Below, piece by piece: positions 16,182-29,160 of a DNA stretch of 64,000 nucleotides (positions are counted from its first letter, which is position 1; each line of letters starts with the position of its first letter). Both the position numbers and the translations under genes were made by a program. Source of the stretch: Sulfurisoma sp. (GTDB taxonomy: Bacteria; Pseudomonadota; Gammaproteobacteria; Burkholderiales; Rhodocyclaceae); NCBI GenBank assembly GCA_030691075.1, contig JAUYFI010000185.1, positions 62,001 to 126,000 of the forward strand, written 5' to 3'. The notes under the pieces were generated by a model, which was not told the origin of the DNA, searched no databases, and saw nothing but the letters and a program-made list of their open reading frames with translations.

Positions 16182-16613
16182 ATGAATCGATTTCAATATC
16201 CCGTATTGCTTGCCGCCGCCGAAGAGGGCGGATTTGTCGTGACCTGTCGCGATCTGCCGCAGCTCGTCACACAGGGCGAGAGCGAACCGGATGCACTGGA
16301 ACAGGCGGCGGATGCGATGGATGAAGTCTTCGCCACCTACATGATCGAAGGCATCGATTTCCCCGAGCCCGGCAAGGCGAAGCGCCGCGAGCATCTCGTG
16401 TCGCCACCGGCCGAGACGATGGCGAAGGCAGCCCTGTACGTTGCGATGCGCGAGGCCGGTATCAGCAAGCTGCAACTCGCCAAGCGGCTGGGGGTCGATG
16501 AAAAGGAAGTCCGGCGACTGCTCGATCCGCACTATGGATCGAAGCTGCCGCGCATATCCCAGGCGATAGCAGCGTTGGGGCAGCGGCTGGTGATCGGGCT
16601 GGAGCCGGCTTGA
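16182..16613 (+). CDS. hicB: HicB-type antitoxin with helix-turn-helix
   Basis: 143 residues. The N-terminal half is the HicB RNase H-like domain (YPVLLAAAEEGGFVVTCRDLPQLVTQG, then FPEPGKAKRREHLVSPP). The C-terminal half is an Xre-like helix-turn-helix (ALYVAMREAGISKLQLAKRLGVDEKEVRRLLDP) that should bind the operator at 15930-15945. Ribosome site AAAGGAGCACACC precedes the ATG. Confidence 0.9.
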   Translation: MNRFQYPVLLAAAEEGGFVVTCRDLPQLVTQGESEPDALEQAADAMDEVFATYMIEGIDFPEPGKAKRREHLVSPPAETMAKAALYVAMREAGISKLQLAKRLGVDEKEVRRLLDPHYGSKLPRISQAIAALGQRLVIGLEPA

Positions 16614-16786
16614 GAGTTGAATCGTACAGGAGCGGCCAGTCCGAAATTCGAGCCTGGGCAGCCAATGGGCCGGTTTTCGTTCAAGAATGGCGTCTCTACT
16701 TTGAGGTCAGCAAATAATAGGGAGCCGCCCCCCATATTGCTGAAAGTCCCGAGTCGCTGCATGGCCGCAAAGGAAGGAATCACATC
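16614..16786. other. 173-base gap, no gene seen
   Basis: No ORF or RNA was recognised here. The last bases AAGGAAGGAATCACATC form a strong ribosome site for the next gene. Confidence 0.6.
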
Positions 16787-17014
16787 ATGAACGCCATCTT
16801 GATCGAGCACGTGAAAGTCAGTGATCTGCCCGAATCGTGGCGCGCCCGGTTGGCCGCCGCGAGGGACGCGCAGGTGACCGTGCGAATAGAGGAAGAGTCT
16901 CCCGCCACGGAGGGCGCCAGCGCGGCCTTCGGGATGTGGCGCGACCGGGACGATCTGGTCGACGTCGCAGACACTGTGCGTCGCTTGCGCGCCCCGCGCT
17001 TTGAACGCGAGTAA
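16787..17014 (+). CDS. VapB-like antitoxin
   Basis: 75 residues (MNAILIEHVKVSDLPESWRA), resembling the small antitoxins that pair with PIN toxins, with a C-terminal toxin-binding tail (AFGMWRDRDDLVDVADTVRRLRAPRFERE). The assignment rests partly on the PIN toxin stump that begins nine bases later. With its toxin destroyed it is an orphan. Confidence 0.65.
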   Translation: MNAILIEHVKVSDLPESWRARLAAARDAQVTVRIEEESPATEGASAAFGMWRDRDDLVDVADTVRRLRAPRFERE

Positions 17015-17023
17015 GGCCGCGCG

Positions 17024-17086
17024 ATGCTCGTCGACACCGATGTGCTGATCTGGTATTCAACAGCACTCCAAGTCAATCGTCACTAA
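17024..17086 (+). pseudogene. VapC (PIN-domain toxin) stump
   Basis: The ORF starts MLVDTDVLIWYS, the exact PIN-domain N-terminus with the first metal-binding aspartate in DTDVL, and then turns into unrelated TALQVNRH and stops after 20 codons. A complete VapC has about 130 residues. The break lies near 17060, shortly before the third copy of the flanking repeat at 17106, so a deletion ending at or near that repeat is likely. Confidence 0.8.
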
Positions 17087-17105
17087 CCCGGTCGATTGCT
17101 ACTCC

Positions 17106-17120
17106 GTCTGAGTCTGCAAC
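17106..17120 (+). repeat. GTCTGAGTCTGCAAC, right flank of the toxin-antitoxin strip
   Basis: Differs at two positions from the ATCTGAGTCCGCAAC pair at 14902-14932. Confidence 0.6.
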
Positions 17121-17139
17121 ACCAACAGAGTCGTTTCTG

Positions 17140-17331
17140 GTGAACCCATCCCCACCATCCCAACCAACTGATGCTGCTATCGACGAAGACGCAATCTACG
17201 CCGCTATCGCCAACGAGCTTGAGTCTGGTGCTGCCGACAAGGGCCTACCGTTGGGCTTCTTGCCGGCGGATGATGAGTACGAAGCATCTGTCGAAGGGGA
17301 TGAGTTCGTGCTTCGCAATCAGGGGGCGTGA
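17140..17331 (+). CDS. Short hypothetical ORF, possibly a gene remnant
   Basis: 63 residues from a GTG. The core DEDAIYAAIANELESGAADKGL recalls the N-terminal linker of proteins of the type YAxxAxELExGxxDKGLW, but the expected FAECDGD segment is absent and the end (DDEYEASVEGDEFVLRNQGA) is not recognisable. It lies in the GC-poorer strip between the toxin-antitoxin genes and htrB2 and may be debris. Confidence 0.3.
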   Translation: MNPSPPSQPTDAAIDEDAIYAAIANELESGAADKGLPLGFLPADDEYEASVEGDEFVLRNQGA

Positions 17332-17366
17332 GCGTATTTCAAGCCGGCTGAACGTGATGCAATGAC

Positions 17367-18227
17367 ATGACCCGACTCTCTCTTGCCCTCATGTGGCTCC
17401 TGCACTGGCTACCCCTGCCAATGCTTGCCACGCTCGGCCGCCTCTTCGGCCGCCTGCTCTATGTCTTCGGCCGCGAGCGCCGCCACGTCGCGCTGACGAA
17501 TCTCGGCCTGTGCTTTCCGCAAATGTCGGCGGCGAAAAAGTCGGCGCTGGCGAGACGGCACTTCGAGGCCTTCGGCCGCAGTTTCCTCGAACGCGGGCTG
17601 CTCTGGTGGGCTTCGGCCGATCGTATCCGGCGGCTGGCGCGCATCGAGGGCCGCGAGCACCTCGATGCCGTGAAGGATCGACCAGTGATCCTGCTGGTTC
17701 CGCACTTCGTCGGCCTCGACATGGGCTGGACGCGACTCATGCTCGAACTCGACATGGTCAGCATCTACGCCAACCAGAAGAACCTGCTGTTCAACGCCGC
17801 GCTCTACAAGGGCCGCACGCGTTTCGGCCAGTCGGTGCTGCTGTCGCGGCAGGAGGGCACGCGGCCGGCCATCCGCGCCATGAAGGCCGGCCATCCGTTC
17901 TACTATCTGCCGGACATGGACTACGGCGAGCGCGATACCCTCTTCGTGCCGTTTTTCGGCTTTCCCGCCGCGACCATCACCGGCCTCTCGCGGCTCGCGC
18001 GCATGACCGGCGCGGCGGTGCTGCCGGTGATCACGCGCATGGAGGAGGATGGTTATGTCGTCGCCATCGGCCCGGCCTGGACGGACTATCCGGGAGAGAG
18101 CATCGAGGCCGACACGCGGCGCATGAATGCCTTCATCGAGGGCGCTGCGCTGAAAATGCCGGAACAGTACTTCTGGCTGCACAAGCGCTTCAAGACCCGC
18201 CCGCCCGGGGAAAAGCGGGTCTATTGA
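17367..18227 (+). CDS. Lipid A biosynthesis lysophospholipid acyltransferase (HtrB/LpxL family)
   Basis: 286 residues, complete. It has an N-terminal membrane-anchoring segment (LSLALMWLLHWLPLPMLATL), the family text HVALTNLGLCFP, the catalytic H-x4-D at His113-Asp118 (PHFVGLD), YLPDMDYG and a C-terminal EQYFWLHKRFKTRP. These enzymes add the secondary acyl chain to Kdo2-lipid A at the inner membrane. It is the intact one of what was a tandem pair; its paralogue at 14375 is destroyed. A match to the interspersed element (17535-17559) codes KKSALARR. Confidence 0.9.
   Translation: MTRLSLALMWLLHWLPLPMLATLGRLFGRLLYVFGRERRHVALTNLGLCFPQMSAAKKSALARRHFEAFGRSFLERGLLWWASADRIRRLARIEGREHLDAVKDRPVILLVPHFVGLDMGWTRLMLELDMVSIYANQKNLLFNAALYKGRTRFGQSVLLSRQEGTRPAIRAMKAGHPFYYLPDMDYGERDTLFVPFFGFPAATITGLSRLARMTGAAVLPVITRMEEDGYVVAIGPAWTDYPGESIEADTRRMNAFIEGAALKMPEQYFWLHKRFKTRPPGEKRVY
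17535..17559 (-). repeat. Possible interspersed element copy in htrB2
   Basis: AAAAAGTCGGCGCTGGCGAG then ACGGC, encoding KKSALARR. The peptide also fits the family, so this one might be chance. Confidence 0.5.
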
Positions 18228-18275
18228 GCCGCCTATTCCGACTTTGCCGCCGTTCATCTCCGCTAAGATTGCCCG

Positions 18276-18686
18276 ATGTTCCCGAATCCCTCCAGCGACG
18301 AAATCCGCGACCTGCTCAAGACGGTGAAGAGCATCGCCGTGGTCGGCCTCTCCGACAACCCCGCCCGGCCGAGCTACCGCGTGGCGCTGGCCATGCAGGG
18401 CCTGGGCTACCGCATCATCCCCGTGCGCCCGGCGCAGACCGATGTGCTCGGCGAGAAGGCCTACGCCCAGCTCACCGATCTGCCGGAGGTGCCCGACCTC
18501 GTCGATGTCTTCCGCAACCCGGAGGCAGTCGATGAAATCGTCGACCAGTGCATCGCCCTCGGCGCGAAGCGGTTGTGGTTGCAGGAAAGTGTTGTGAACG
18601 AACCCGCCGCCGAGCGCGCCCGCGCCGCCGGCATCACCGTGATCATGGATCGCTGCGTCTGGAAGGACGCGCACGCCTTGCTGTGA
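18276..18686 (+). CDS. CoA-binding protein (YccU family)
   Basis: 136 residues forming a single Rossmann-like CoA-binding domain: [19 protein letters not shown] near 17-35, [17 protein letters not shown], and [33 protein letters not shown]. It has no ligase domain, so it is of the small stand-alone type with unknown physiological role. Its end overlaps the dapF start (GTGA). Confidence 0.88.
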   Translation: MFPNPSSDEIRDLLKTVKSIAVVGLSDNPARPSYRVALAMQGLGYRIIPVRPAQTDVLGEKAYAQLTDLPEVPDLVDVFRNPEAVDEIVDQCIALGAKRLWLQESVVNEPAAERARAAGITVIMDRCVWKDAHALL

Positions 18687-19525
18687 AAATACGCTTCACC
18701 AAAATGCACGGCCTCGGCAACGACTTCGTCGTGCTCGACGCCATCCATCAGTCCTTCGTGCCTACGCCGGCGCAGGCGCGTTATCTTGCCGACCGCCATT
18801 TCGGCGTCGGCTGCGACCAGATCCTGGTCGTCGAGGAACCGTCACGGGCCGGCATCGATTTCCGCTACCGCATTTTCAACGCCGACGGTGGCGAGGTCGA
18901 GCAGTGCGGCAACGGCGCGCGCTGCTTCGTGCGTTTCGTCCATGACCACGGGCTCACCGACAAGCCGGAGATCCGCGTCGAGACCAAGGCCGGCACCATC
19001 GCGCCGCGCCTCGAGGCAAACGGCGACGTCACCGTCGACATGGGCGTGCCGCGCTTTCTGCCTGCCGAGATTCCCTTCGAAAGTTTCTCGGACGCGGTGG
19101 TCCAGCCGCTCGTTGTCGGCGACGCAACGTTCGACATCACGGCTGTCTCGATGGGCAACCCGCACGCGGTTCAGATCGTCGCCGACGTCGCTGCCGCGCC
19201 CGTCGAAAAGTACGGCCCGCTGATCGAGAACCACCCGCGCTTTCCCCGCCGGGTCAACGCCGGCTTCATGCAGGTGGTGGATCGCCACGCCATCAAGCTG
19301 CGCGTGTTCGAGCGCGGCGCCGGCGAGACGCTGGCTTGCGGCACCGGCGCTTGCGCCGCAGTGGTCGCCGGCATTCGCCGCAATCTCCTCGACTCGCCGG
19401 TGCGCGTGGCCATGCACGGCGGCGAACTCACCATCGCCTGGGCCGGAATGAACGAGCCGGTGTTGATGACCGGTCCCGCCGTTCGAGTCTTTGAGGGCGA
19501 AATCGAATTACCCGCCAACCTTTGA
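18683..19525 (+). CDS. dapF: Diaminopimelate epimerase
   Basis: 280 residues from a GTG start. DapF converts LL- to meso-diaminopimelate for peptidoglycan and lysine. The two catalytic cysteines lie in QCGNGARC and ACGTGAC, and the start [15 protein letters not shown] is the family N-terminus. Length is normal. The stop is directly followed by the DUF484 gene, as in many proteobacteria (dapF-DUF484-xerC). Confidence 0.96.
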   Translation: MKIRFTKMHGLGNDFVVLDAIHQSFVPTPAQARYLADRHFGVGCDQILVVEEPSRAGIDFRYRIFNADGGEVEQCGNGARCFVRFVHDHGLTDKPEIRVETKAGTIAPRLEANGDVTVDMGVPRFLPAEIPFESFSDAVVQPLVVGDATFDITAVSMGNPHAVQIVADVAAAPVEKYGPLIENHPRFPRRVNAGFMQVVDRHAIKLRVFERGAGETLACGTGACAAVVAGIRRNLLDSPVRVAMHGGELTIAWAGMNEPVLMTGPAVRVFEGEIELPANL

Positions 19526-20182
19526 ATGAAAGTCGCCATGGATGCCAACGAAGTCGCCCAGTATCTGAAAGACCACCCCGAGTTCTTCGAACAGTATGCC
19601 GAGCTGCTGTCGCAGATTCACATCCCCAGCCCGCATGGCGACAAGGCGATTTCCATCACCGAACGCCAAATGGTGACGCTGCGCGACAAGGCCAGGCAGC
19701 TCGAAACCAAGCTGGCCGAGCTGATCCGTTTCGGCGAGGAAAACGACGCCATCGGCGACAAGGTGCATGAGCTCTGCGTCGCGCTGACCGCCGCCCCCGA
19801 CATGCCCGCTGCGCTGCGCGCCATCTACGCCCACCTCGGCGGCGCCTTCGCGGTGCCGCATGTCGTGGTGAGATTGTGGGTCGGCAGCGGCACGGGCGCC
19901 GAATTTGCGCCGACGGCGGACAACATCCGCGCCGCCGCCGCTGCCCTCAAGCATCCCTATTGCGGCCCCTCGGCCGGGCAGGAAACCGCCGACTGGTTCG
20001 GCGAGCGCGGCGGGCATGTGCGCTCCCTGGCGCAGGTGCCCCTGCGGCGCGGCGACGAGACCTTCGGCCTGCTGGTGCTGGCCAGCGAGGAGGCGCACCG
20101 CTTCTACCCCGAGATGGGCACGCTCTACCTCGAGCGCATCGGCGAAATGGCCGCTGCCGCGCTGGGGAGAGTCGCAGCATAA
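19526..20182 (+). CDS. DUF484 family protein
   Basis: 218 residues; an ATG at 19538 (MDANEVAQYLKDHPEFFEQYAELL) gives the more typical family start. DUF484 proteins have a GAF-like fold and always lie between dapF and xerC; their function is unknown. The conserved YLxxHPxFF motif, ISITERQMVTLRDK coiled segment and the GAF-like C-terminus (FGLLVLASEEAHRFYPEMGTLYLERIGEM) are all present. Confidence 0.88.
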   Translation: MKVAMDANEVAQYLKDHPEFFEQYAELLSQIHIPSPHGDKAISITERQMVTLRDKARQLETKLAELIRFGEENDAIGDKVHELCVALTAAPDMPAALRAIYAHLGGAFAVPHVVVRLWVGSGTGAEFAPTADNIRAAAAALKHPYCGPSAGQETADWFGERGGHVRSLAQVPLRRGDETFGLLVLASEEAHRFYPEMGTLYLERIGEMAAAALGRVAA

Positions 20183-20231
20183 AGCTGCTGCAACTCTCCC
20201 CTTCGGGGCAGGATGCCCCCCACCCCCAACC

Positions 20232-20250
20232 CCCGCCCCTGGGCGGGGGC
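20232..20250. repeat. GC-rich hairpin with trailing GCTCGCTGCGCTCG
   Basis: The gap 20183-20313 contains CCCCGCCCCTGGGCGGGG, a strong hairpin, followed at about 20260 by TTGCTCGCTGCGCTCG. The same trailing 16 bases follow another hairpin at 29061-29078. It has no T run and looks like a REP-type intergenic element rather than a classical terminator. Confidence 0.55.
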
Positions 20251-20313
20251 GACTGTCTTGCTCGCTGCGCTCGATGGTTGTGGGGCGTACTGTCCGAGAG
20301 TTATTTCGCGCTA

Positions 20314-21103
20314 ATGCCGGAACGGCGCGCCACGCCGGAAGAGTTTCTCACCGACCTCGCCTATCAGCGGGTCGCCAGCCCGCATACCGTTGCCGCTTAC
20401 CGTTGCCGCTTACCGCCGCGATCTGGCGGCGCTGGCCGGTCTGAACGACGGCCGGGTGCTGGCGAGTCTCGAAAACACCCACTTGCGCCGCGCGCTGATG
20501 CAGCTCCACGGCAAGGGCCTGGCCGCGCGTTCGCTGGCGCGCACGCTCTCGGTGGACAAGATATCGGCCCTGCTCGATGCGGAAGCCGGGGACGAACTCG
20601 AGACCCGCGACAAGGCGATGTTCAAGCTGTTCTATTCCTCGGGCCTGCGCCTGTCGGAACTCGCCGGGCTCGATGCAAACGGCGTCGACTTCGCCGATGG
20701 CACGGTGACGGTCACCGGCAAGCGCGCCAAGACCCGCACCGTACCGGTCGGCGCCAAGGCCGTCGCCGCGCTACGCGCATGGCCGGCCGAGCGCGACGGC
20801 GTGGCGGAGGCGGGCGAGCGCGCGCTGTTCGTCGGTCGCCGCGGCACTCGCCTGGCGGTGCGCTCCATCGAACGGCGGCTGGAACGCTGGGCGACGAAGC
20901 AGGGCCTCGGCCTGCACGTCCATCCGCACATGCTGCGCCACTCGTTTGCGTCCCATGTGTTGCAATCCTCGGGCGACCTGCGCGCGGTGCAGGAAATGCT
21001 CGGCCACAGCAATATCGCGACGACGCAGATTTATACGCACCTTGACTTCCAGCATCTGGCGAAGGTCTACGACGCCGCCCATCCGCGGGCGCGGAAAAAG
21101 TAG
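20314..21103 (+). pseudogene. xerC: Tyrosine recombinase XerC, frameshifted by a 13-base tandem duplication
   Basis: XerC with XerD resolves chromosome dimers at dif. The N-terminus reads from the ATG at 20314 (MPERRATPEEFLTDLAYQRVASPHTVAAY); the remainder reads in another frame (RRDLAALAGLNDGR to the end at 21103). Between them ACCGTTGCCGCTT is present twice in tandem (20386-20398 and 20399-20411). Deleting one copy restores the perfect family text HTVAAYRRDLAAL. All catalytic residues are intact after the lesion: Arg in SGLRLSEL, Lys in TGKRAKT, HMLRHSF, LGHSN and Tyr in QIYTHLD. It is therefore probably inactive as sequenced, but could revert by slippage. Confidence 0.9.
20386..20411 (+). 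repeat. 13-base tandem duplication inside xerC
   Basis: Two perfect copies of ACCGTTGCCGCTT. Thirteen is not a multiple of three, so the extra copy shifts the reading frame. Confidence 0.97.
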
Positions 21104-21105
21104 CG

Positions 21106-21471
21106 CTAACTTCGCCTGAAGCGGTGGTAGAGCACCCAGGCGTAAATGGCGGTGTTGGTCGCCAGCACGCCGATGCCGAGCAGGATCTGGATGTCCGGCG
21201 TCAGGCCCGCGGGATAGAGCAGCGGCAGCAGATGGCGAGCGATGAAGTCGCCGCCGTGGGAGTCGGCCCCGCCCATGCCGCGCAAACGGTTCTCCAGGGG
21301 CGTCAGCGGGCAGATCCAGCCCTTGAACTCGACCGCCGCGCCCCACGCGACCGCCGGCAGGTGCAGCCAGGCGGCCCGCGGCCAGCGCAGGGCCAGCAGG
21401 CCCCCGGCCACCACGAAGGCGACGAAGGCGAAGTGCAGCAGCACGATCAGGTCGGCGAGCAGCAGGACCAT
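21106..21471 (-). CDS. DUF2784 membrane protein
   Basis: 121 residues with four hydrophobic stretches (LLADLIVLLHFAFVAFVVAGGLLAL, WLHLPAVAWGAAVEFKGWICPLTPLENRLR, a loop, then ILLGIGVLATNTAIYAWVLY). The block FKGWICPLTPLENRLR is the DUF2784 signature. Function is unknown. It converges on xerC with only two bases between the stops. Confidence 0.85.
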   Translation of the reverse strand: MVLLLADLIVLLHFAFVAFVVAGGLLALRWPRAAWLHLPAVAWGAAVEFKGWICPLTPLENRLRGMGGADSHGGDFIARHLLPLLYPAGLTPDIQILLGIGVLATNTAIYAWVLYHRFRRS

Positions 21472-21525
21472 GGACGCCTCTTCTCGAAACGGCGGGGGCC
21501 AGTGCCGCGATGTTACATTCGTGCC

Positions 21526-22728
21526 ATGAGCGCACAACTGATTCTGCAATCCGGCAAGGAAAAATCCGTCCTGCGGCACCACCCGTGGATTTTCGCCGGA
21601 TCGGTGGCCGGCTTCGAGGGCCGCGCCCGTCCGGGCGACACGGTCGAGGTGGTGGTCAACGGTGGCAGGTACGCCGGAGCGGTGCTGGCCAAGGCGGCAT
21701 GGAGTCCGGCGTCGCAGATTCGCGCGCGGGTGTGGAGCTTCGATGCGGACGAGGTCATCGACAATGCCTTTTTCAAGCGCCGCATCGCTGCCGCCGTGGC
21801 GCGGCGCGCGGCGTTGCCCGATCTGGCGGGACAGGACGGCGTGCGGCTGATCCATGCGGAATCGGATGGCCTGCCCGGCGTGATCGCCGACCGTTACGGC
21901 GACACCGTGGTGGTGCAACTGACCAGCGCCGGTGCCGACAAGTGGCGCGCCGCCATCGCCGATGGATTGCACAAGGCGACCGGCTGCGCCCGCATCTATG
22001 ACCGCTCGGACTCGGAAGTGCGGCTGCGCGAGGGGCTGGAACCGCGGAGCGGCTGGCTGCTGGGCGAGGGCGATCCGCGCATCGTCATCGACGAGCACGG
22101 CGTGAAAATGGCCGTCGATGTCGCCACCGGCCACAAGACCGGCTTCTACCTCGATCAGCGCGAGAATCGTCTGCTGCTGCGCGGCCTGGCCGCCGGCCGG
22201 CGCGTGCTCAACTGCTACTGCTACACCGGCGGGTTTTCCTTGCAAGCCCTGGCCGGCGGCGCGCGCGAGGTCATCTCGATCGACAGCTCCGGCCCGGCGC
22301 TGGCTCTGGCCCGGGAAAATCTGGCGCTCAACCCGCGGCTCGACGCCGGGTGCGCCGAGTGGCTGGACACCAACGTCGCCGAAGAACTGCGCCGCCGCCG
22401 CGATGCCAAGGAAACCTTCGACCTGATCGTGCTCGACCCGCCCAAGTTTGCTCCTTCGGCCGCCCATGTCGAGCGGGCCAGCCGTGCCTACAAGGACATC
22501 AACCTCAATGCCTTCAAGCTGCTTGCGCCCGGCGGGTTGCTGATGACCTATTCCTGCTCCGGCGGCGTCGGCGTCGATCTGTTCCAGCAAATCGTCGCCG
22601 ATGCCGCGCTCGACGCCCGTCGCGATGCCGCCATCGTCAAGCGCCTGCAGGGCGCCGCCGACCATCCGGTCGCGCTGACCTTTCCCGAGGGCGAGTATCT
22701 CAAGGGCCTGCTGGTACAGGTGGCATGA
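21526..22728 (+). CDS. rlmI: 23S rRNA m5C1962 methyltransferase RlmI-type
   Basis: 400 residues: an N-terminal PUA domain (LILQSGKEKSVLRHHPWIFAGSV), a central RlmI linker domain (RLIHAESDGLPGVIADRYG), and a C-terminal Rossmann methyltransferase with TGFYLDQRENR, VLNCYCYTGGFSL (SAM-binding) and LIVLDPPKF. It methylates C1962 in 23S rRNA; related PUA-type methyltransferases without that target cannot be excluded. It is transcribed divergently from the DUF2784 gene, 54 bases away. Confidence 0.9.
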   Translation: MSAQLILQSGKEKSVLRHHPWIFAGSVAGFEGRARPGDTVEVVVNGGRYAGAVLAKAAWSPASQIRARVWSFDADEVIDNAFFKRRIAAAVARRAALPDLAGQDGVRLIHAESDGLPGVIADRYGDTVVVQLTSAGADKWRAAIADGLHKATGCARIYDRSDSEVRLREGLEPRSGWLLGEGDPRIVIDEHGVKMAVDVATGHKTGFYLDQRENRLLLRGLAAGRRVLNCYCYTGGFSLQALAGGAREVISIDSSGPALALARENLALNPRLDAGCAEWLDTNVAEELRRRRDAKETFDLIVLDPPKFAPSAAHVERASRAYKDINLNAFKLLAPGGLLMTYSCSGGVGVDLFQQIVADAALDARRDAAIVKRLQGAADHPVALTFPEGEYLKGLLVQVA

Positions 22729-22744
22729 CACTCCGACGGGGTTA

Positions 22745-22773
22745 TTGAGTCGGGGGGCGATTTTCGCTATATT
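22745..22773 (+). promoter_or_regulatory. Predicted gltB promoter
   Basis: TTGAGT (22745-22750) and TATATT (22768-22773) are 17 bases apart. A start near 22780 would place the hairpin at 22801-22833 inside the gltB leader. Confidence 0.55.
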
Positions 22774-22800
22774 TACCCGTTCGCCCAAAGGGTTTACACG

Positions 22801-22833
22801 AAGCCGGCACCACTTAGAGGGCCGGCTTTTTTT
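22801..22833 (+). terminator. Terminator-like hairpin in the gltB leader
   Basis: AAGCCGGC (22801-22808) pairs perfectly with GCCGGCTT (22821-22828), with a 12-base loop, followed by seven Ts (22827-22833). It ends 27 bases before the gltB ATG. It may end rlmI transcripts, or act as an attenuator for gltB if the promoter at 22745-22773 is used. Confidence 0.75.
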
Positions 22834-22860
22834 GACGGCCGCATTTCCAGGAACAGCACG

Positions 22861-27506
<4,646 letters not shown>

Positions 27507-27507
<1 letters not shown>

Positions 27508-28991
27508 TGGGCAAGCCGACCGGTTTTCTGGAATTCGAGCGTCTCTCCGAAGGCTACGAGCCCGTCGCGACGCGGCTGAAGCACTACAAGGAGTTCGTCG
27601 CCCACCTCGACGCCACCGGCGCCAAGATTCAGGGGGCGCGCTGCATGGATTGCGGCATTCCCTTCTGCAACAACGGCTGCCCGGTGAACAACAACATCCC
27701 GGATTTCAACGACGCGGTCTATCGCGGCGACTGGCGCGCGGCCATCGAGATCCTGCACTCGACCAACAACTTCCCCGAGATGACCGGCCGCATCTGCCCC
27801 GCGCCGTGCGAGGCCGCCTGCACGCTGGGCATCAACGCCGCGCCCGTCGGCATCAAGTCGCTCGAGCACGCCATCATCGACAAGGCCGGCGAGAACGGCT
27901 GGGTGGTACCCATGGTCGCCACGGTCAAGACCGGCAGGAAGGTCGCCGTCGTCGGCTCCGGCCCCGCCGGACTGGCGGCAGCGCAGCAGCTGGCGCGTGC
28001 CGGTCACGACGTGACGGTGTTCGAGAAGAACGACCGCGTCGGTGGCCTGCTGCGTTACGGCATTCCCGACTTCAAGCTCGACAAGCGCCTGATCGACTGG
28101 CGCGCCGCGCAGCTTCAGGCCGAGGGCGTCAAGTTCGTGACGAAGACGCTGATCGGTACCGATATGCCCAAGGGCGTCGCCAACGACGCTGTCAAGGTCA
28201 TCGCGCCGGCCAAGCTGATGAAGGATTTCGACGCCGTGATCCTCGCCGGTGGTTCGGAGACCCCGCGCGATCTGACTATTCCCGGTCGCGATCTCGATGG
28301 CGTCCATTACGCGCTGGAGTTTCTGATTCCGCAGAACAAGGAAGTCAATTCGGGCGACATGCGCGGCAAGAAGAACCCGATCTCGGCCGCGGGCAAGCAT
28401 GTCGTGGTGATCGGCGGCGGTGACACCGGTTCCGACTGCGTCGGCACCTCCAACCGCCACGGCGCCGCCAGCGTTACCCAGTTCGAGCTGCTGCCGCAGC
28501 CCCCCGAGCAGGAGAACAAGCCGCTGGTCTGGCCCTACTGGCCGACCCGGATGCGCACCTCGTCGTCGCACGACGAGGGCTGCTCGCGCGACTGGTCGAT
28601 CGCCACCAGGGAGTTCATCGGCGACGGGGTTGGCAACAGCGGGAAGCTGAAAGCCCTCAAGTGCGTGCGCCTCGAATGGCAGAGTGGCAAGATGGCCGAG
28701 GTGCCGGGCAGCGAGTTCGAGGTCAGGGCCGATCTCGTCTTCCTCGCCATGGGCTTCACCCATCCCATCGCCTCGGTGCTGGACGGCTTCGGCGTCGCCC
28801 GGGACGGTCGCGGCAATGCCAATGCCACGACCGACGGCAGTGGCTGCTATGCCACCAGCGTCGCCAAGGTGTTCGCCGCCGGCGACATGCGTCGCGGCCA
28901 GTCGCTGGTGGTGTGGGCGATCCGCGAGGGTCGCCAGTGCGCCCGCGCCGTGGACGAGTTCCTGATGGGCGCCAGTACTCTGCCGCGTTAA
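27507..28991 (+). CDS. gltD: Glutamate synthase (NADPH), small subunit
   Basis: 494 residues. It passes electrons from NADPH through FAD and two 4Fe-4S clusters to GltB. N-terminal cysteines are [14 protein letters not shown] and the downstream CPAPCEAAC. The FAD motif is [17 protein letters not shown] and the NADPH motif [13 protein letters not shown]. The ATG overlaps the gltB stop (the GTG three bases earlier is an alternative). The two subunits are clearly co-translated. Confidence 0.96.
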
Positions 28992-29060
28992 CTTTCATGG
29001 TCGCCGAATCCACCCCGTGCCATGAAATCGTTAAAGGCAATAAACGCCCGCCCCTCCAAA

Positions 29061-29078
29061 CCTCCCCGCGCGGGGAGG
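29061..29078. repeat. Perfect palindrome CCTCCCCGCGCGGGGAGG with trailing GCTCGCTGCGCTCG
   Basis: Lies in the 169-base gap between gltD and glmU. It is followed at about 29090 by TTTGCTCGCTGCGCTCGG, shared with the element at 20232-20275. Probably the same intergenic repeat class; it may also end gltD transcripts. Confidence 0.6.
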
Positions 29079-29160
29079 CATCTGGTTTGCTCGCTGCGCT
29101 CGGCTATCACACCTTGCTCCGGACGAGTTGTTTCACGTTAAGCCAGTCGTGACGGCGCCC

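Noticed and set aside
14900-17120. Chromosomal integron carrying toxin-antitoxin cassettes
   Set aside because: Same-strand modules suggested it, but no attC-like imperfect palindromes with GTT and AAC ends were found between the genes, and no integron integrase is in the window.
17171-17365. 64-residue ORF before htrB2
   Set aside because: It is an alternate frame of the same doubtful region as the 63-residue ORF, without domain or ribosome site.
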